This document shows, piece by piece, positions 62,698-64,000 of a DNA stretch of 64,000 nucleotides. The notes under the pieces were generated by a model. The model did not search any database. It was not told the DNA's origin and saw only the letters and a program-made list of their open reading frames with translations. The position numbers were made by a program, and so were the translations under genes. The stretch's first letter is position 1. Each line of letters begins with the position of its first letter. Source of the DNA: Clostridium akagii DSM 12554 (lineage in GTDB: Bacteria; Bacillota; Clostridia; Clostridiales; Clostridiaceae); assembly GCF_000686725.1 (NCBI RefSeq), contig NZ_JMLK01000014.1, forward strand, positions 62,001 to 126,000. The letters are read 5' to 3'.

Positions 62698-63723
62698 TTA
62701 CCCATTTAAAATACTCTTTTCCATCACATGGAGTATTTTTTCTTTTAATTTATTAGGGTTACCCATTTCAACATAATAATATTTATTGTCATCCTCATGA
62801 AAAAGTTCATGGTTAGCGGTATTATCCCCCAAAATCATAGGCTTTTCCATAGAATCGTAAATATACGCCTTCCCAGGAATTGTTCTTGATGCCTTGGCAA
62901 TATTATTATTAAAATGTCCAGCTAAACATAAATCTGCTTTTGCAATTTTTTCTGCCAAACTATTTTGTGAAAGCCAAGGTATAAACTTTACATTTTTTAA
63001 TTGTTCATATTCTTTCAAATCTTTATTCTTTATAGGACCAATTATTTGGAAAGTTACTGTGGGTATATTTTCCATGTTTTTAATACACCGAAGAATAACA
63101 TCTACCCCCTGCAGTGGTAAAATAGTTCCAAAATACAAGACCACAAATTTCTTATTAAGCTGTTCTTTGTTTGATATTATTCGTGGATAATAAATTGATA
63201 TATCGGCTTTAAGATATAAAACATTAATTTTACTACTATCAGCCCCAAGACAATTTACAAAATAATTACCATGAGCCAAGGTATCAACTATTATTTCATC
63301 TGCTACCTTAATTGTTATTTTATCTATATGGAAAAAAAGTTTGGCGAATAAACTAGTAGCCTTAAACTTTTTTCTATCACAAACAAATGTATCGTAAAGA
63401 GAGATAAAAAAATCTTCTACAACGAGCTTCCCCTTAAACTTATTGCGAAATAATGGTAAAATTAATTGCGGAGCAAAACCCACAAATATAACATTATAAT
63501 CTTTAAGTGACATAAAAAATAACTTTATGTATATTTTCAAAAGTCTAATTACATAACTTTTATCTTTATAGCCTATAACTTTAACTGATAGTGCTGATTT
63601 TTGCAGCAAATCAATTTCCTGAGAATTTCGTATATAATCAATATTTTTTGTAGTTATAAATAAAACTTTTTTTCCCACAATAGCTCTTGTCATTTTATCA
63701 TTAAAAAAATTGTCATTAATCAT
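62698..63723 (-). CDS. Glycosyltransferase, GT4-like
   Basis: 341-residue GT-B-fold cytoplasmic glycosyltransferase: VVLYFGTILPLQGVDVILRCIK (domain 2 start), FQIIGPIKN, and IPGKAYIYDSMEKPMILGD near the C-terminus in the donor-binding position. It lacks a full E-x7-E motif that I can recognise. Begins inside the upstream GT2 stop (ATGA). Donor sugar unknown. Confidence 0.75.
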   Translation of the reverse strand: MINDNFFNDKMTRAIVGKKVLFITTKNIDYIRNSQEIDLLQKSALSVKVIGYKDKSYVIRLLKIYIKLFFMSLKDYNVIFVGFAPQLILPLFRNKFKGKLVVEDFFISLYDTFVCDRKKFKATSLFAKLFFHIDKITIKVADEIIVDTLAHGNYFVNCLGADSSKINVLYLKADISIYYPRIISNKEQLNKKFVVLYFGTILPLQGVDVILRCIKNMENIPTVTFQIIGPIKNKDLKEYEQLKNVKFIPWLSQNSLAEKIAKADLCLAGHFNNNIAKASRTIPGKAYIYDSMEKPMILGDNTANHELFHEDDNKYYYVEMGNPNKLKEKILHVMEKSILNG

Positions 63724-64000
63724 TTTTCATCCTCATCGTTTAGGTCCTTTTTATCTGAAGCATAATCCATTTTTCTCACACGGTATTGAATGTCTTCTAA
63801 TAACTTTCGGTTAGCTGCAGTTAAATCCGCTTGTAACCCCATAAAAAATGTTTGAAAACCAAGTAATAATAAAATAGAACTTAGTATAAGTGATTGTATA
63901 TGTCCTCTACCATAACCTAATGAATAAAGATGTATAAATCTAATTGCCACTATTAATCCTACAGTAAAAAAGATTGAGCCTATTAGACAAAAAAAGCGAA
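63720..64000 (-). CDS. GT2 (polyprenyl-phosphate-type) glycosyltransferase, C-terminal end
   Basis: Only the last ~93 residues are in the window; the gene starts beyond 64000. The visible part (CLIGSIFFTVGLIVAIRFI, GRGHIQSLILSSILLLLGFQ, then DLTAANRKLLEDIQYRVRK) is the two-helix membrane tail of dolichol-phosphate-mannose-synthase-like GT2 proteins. It overlaps the GT4 gene by 4 nt, so it heads the minus-strand transcript here. Confidence 0.75.
   Translation of the reverse strand, partial: RFFCLIGSIFFTVGLIVAIRFIHLYSLGYGRGHIQSLILSSILLLLGFQTFFMGLQADLTAANRKLLEDIQYRVRKMDYASDKKDLNDEDEK

Noticed and set aside
1-64000. CRISPR array, tRNA, rRNA, T-box or other known riboswitch
   Set aside because: No regularly spaced direct repeats with unique spacers, no CCA-ended cloverleaf, and no TGGNACCGCG-like T-box or other known aptamer core was seen on either strand.

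Overview
The window is AT-rich chromosomal DNA from an endospore-forming, Gram-positive anaerobe, most likely Clostridium sensu stricto. The evidence is very low GC throughout, strong AGGAGG-type ribosome binding sites, many TTG/GTG starts, a GerA-type germinant receptor operon, a Spo0E-like phosphatase, a BclA-like collagen-repeat surface protein, and PTS, OhrR and ABC-F genes of Firmicutes type. I see no rRNA, tRNA, CRISPR array, prophage or intact insertion sequence. Species cannot be fixed from sequence alone.

Region 1 (1-9.6 kb, minus strand) is a surface-polysaccharide operon with one strong promoter at 8051-8079. It holds an initiating sugar-phosphate transferase, manC, gmd and fcl (GDP-mannose to GDP-L-fucose). 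These are followed by a CBS-nucleotidyltransferase of PtmE type, neuA/legF, neuC/legG, neuB/legI and a cut-off DegT-like aminotransferase, that is, a nonulosonic (sialic/legionaminic-like) acid branch. A GT39-like membrane glycosyltransferase lies upstream. Region 8 (60.4-64 kb) resumes the polysaccharide theme with UDP-glucose dehydrogenase, a flippase-like protein, a GT4 and a truncated GT2.

Region 2 (9.6-21 kb) has a GGDEF-EAL protein with both active sites degenerate, a small tyrosine recombinase, a galactitol/galactose-type PTS (gatABC) with lacR and lacAB, and an amino-acid ABC transporter with three tandem paralogous binding lipoproteins. Region 3 (21-29 kb) has an ArsR regulator with a four-domain CoA-disulfide reductase/rhodanese/TusA/DsrE fusion, then a complete ureABCEFGD urease operon. 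Region 4 (29-34.8 kb) has a CBS protein, two glutathione peroxidases behind a tandem OhrR operator, ohrR, an NRAMP metal transporter, a Spo0E-like protein, a PHP phosphatase and an HxlR regulator.

Region 5 (34.9-46.3 kb) has gerXA-XC-XB, an Uup-like ABC-F protein, a TetR/MFS efflux pair with perfect operators, a second MFS protein and a membrane-anchored oleate hydratase. Region 6 (46.4-55 kb) has a YdbS/YdbT PH-domain pair, a Fur-box-controlled ferric-reductase-like membrane protein, MarR, PH-SHOCT, a methyltransferase next to a glycosyltransferase remnant, a ClC transporter and a collagen-like surface protein broken by a frameshift. Region 7 (55-60.2 kb) has a MarR/FMN-protein pair sharing palindromic operators and the deoR-deoC-deoB-pdp nucleoside catabolism operon.

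I found no clear-cut new defence or mobile system. The most distinctive signals are regulatory architectures readable directly from the DNA: helically phased TTTGTT repeats at the PTS promoter, the OhrR tandem operator, TetR and MarR palindromes inside promoters, and a Fur box on a -10 element. Also distinctive are the doubly degenerate GGDEF-EAL protein, the sulfur-trafficking fusion, the frameshifted collagen-like gene and two families of short dispersed repeats at gene ends.
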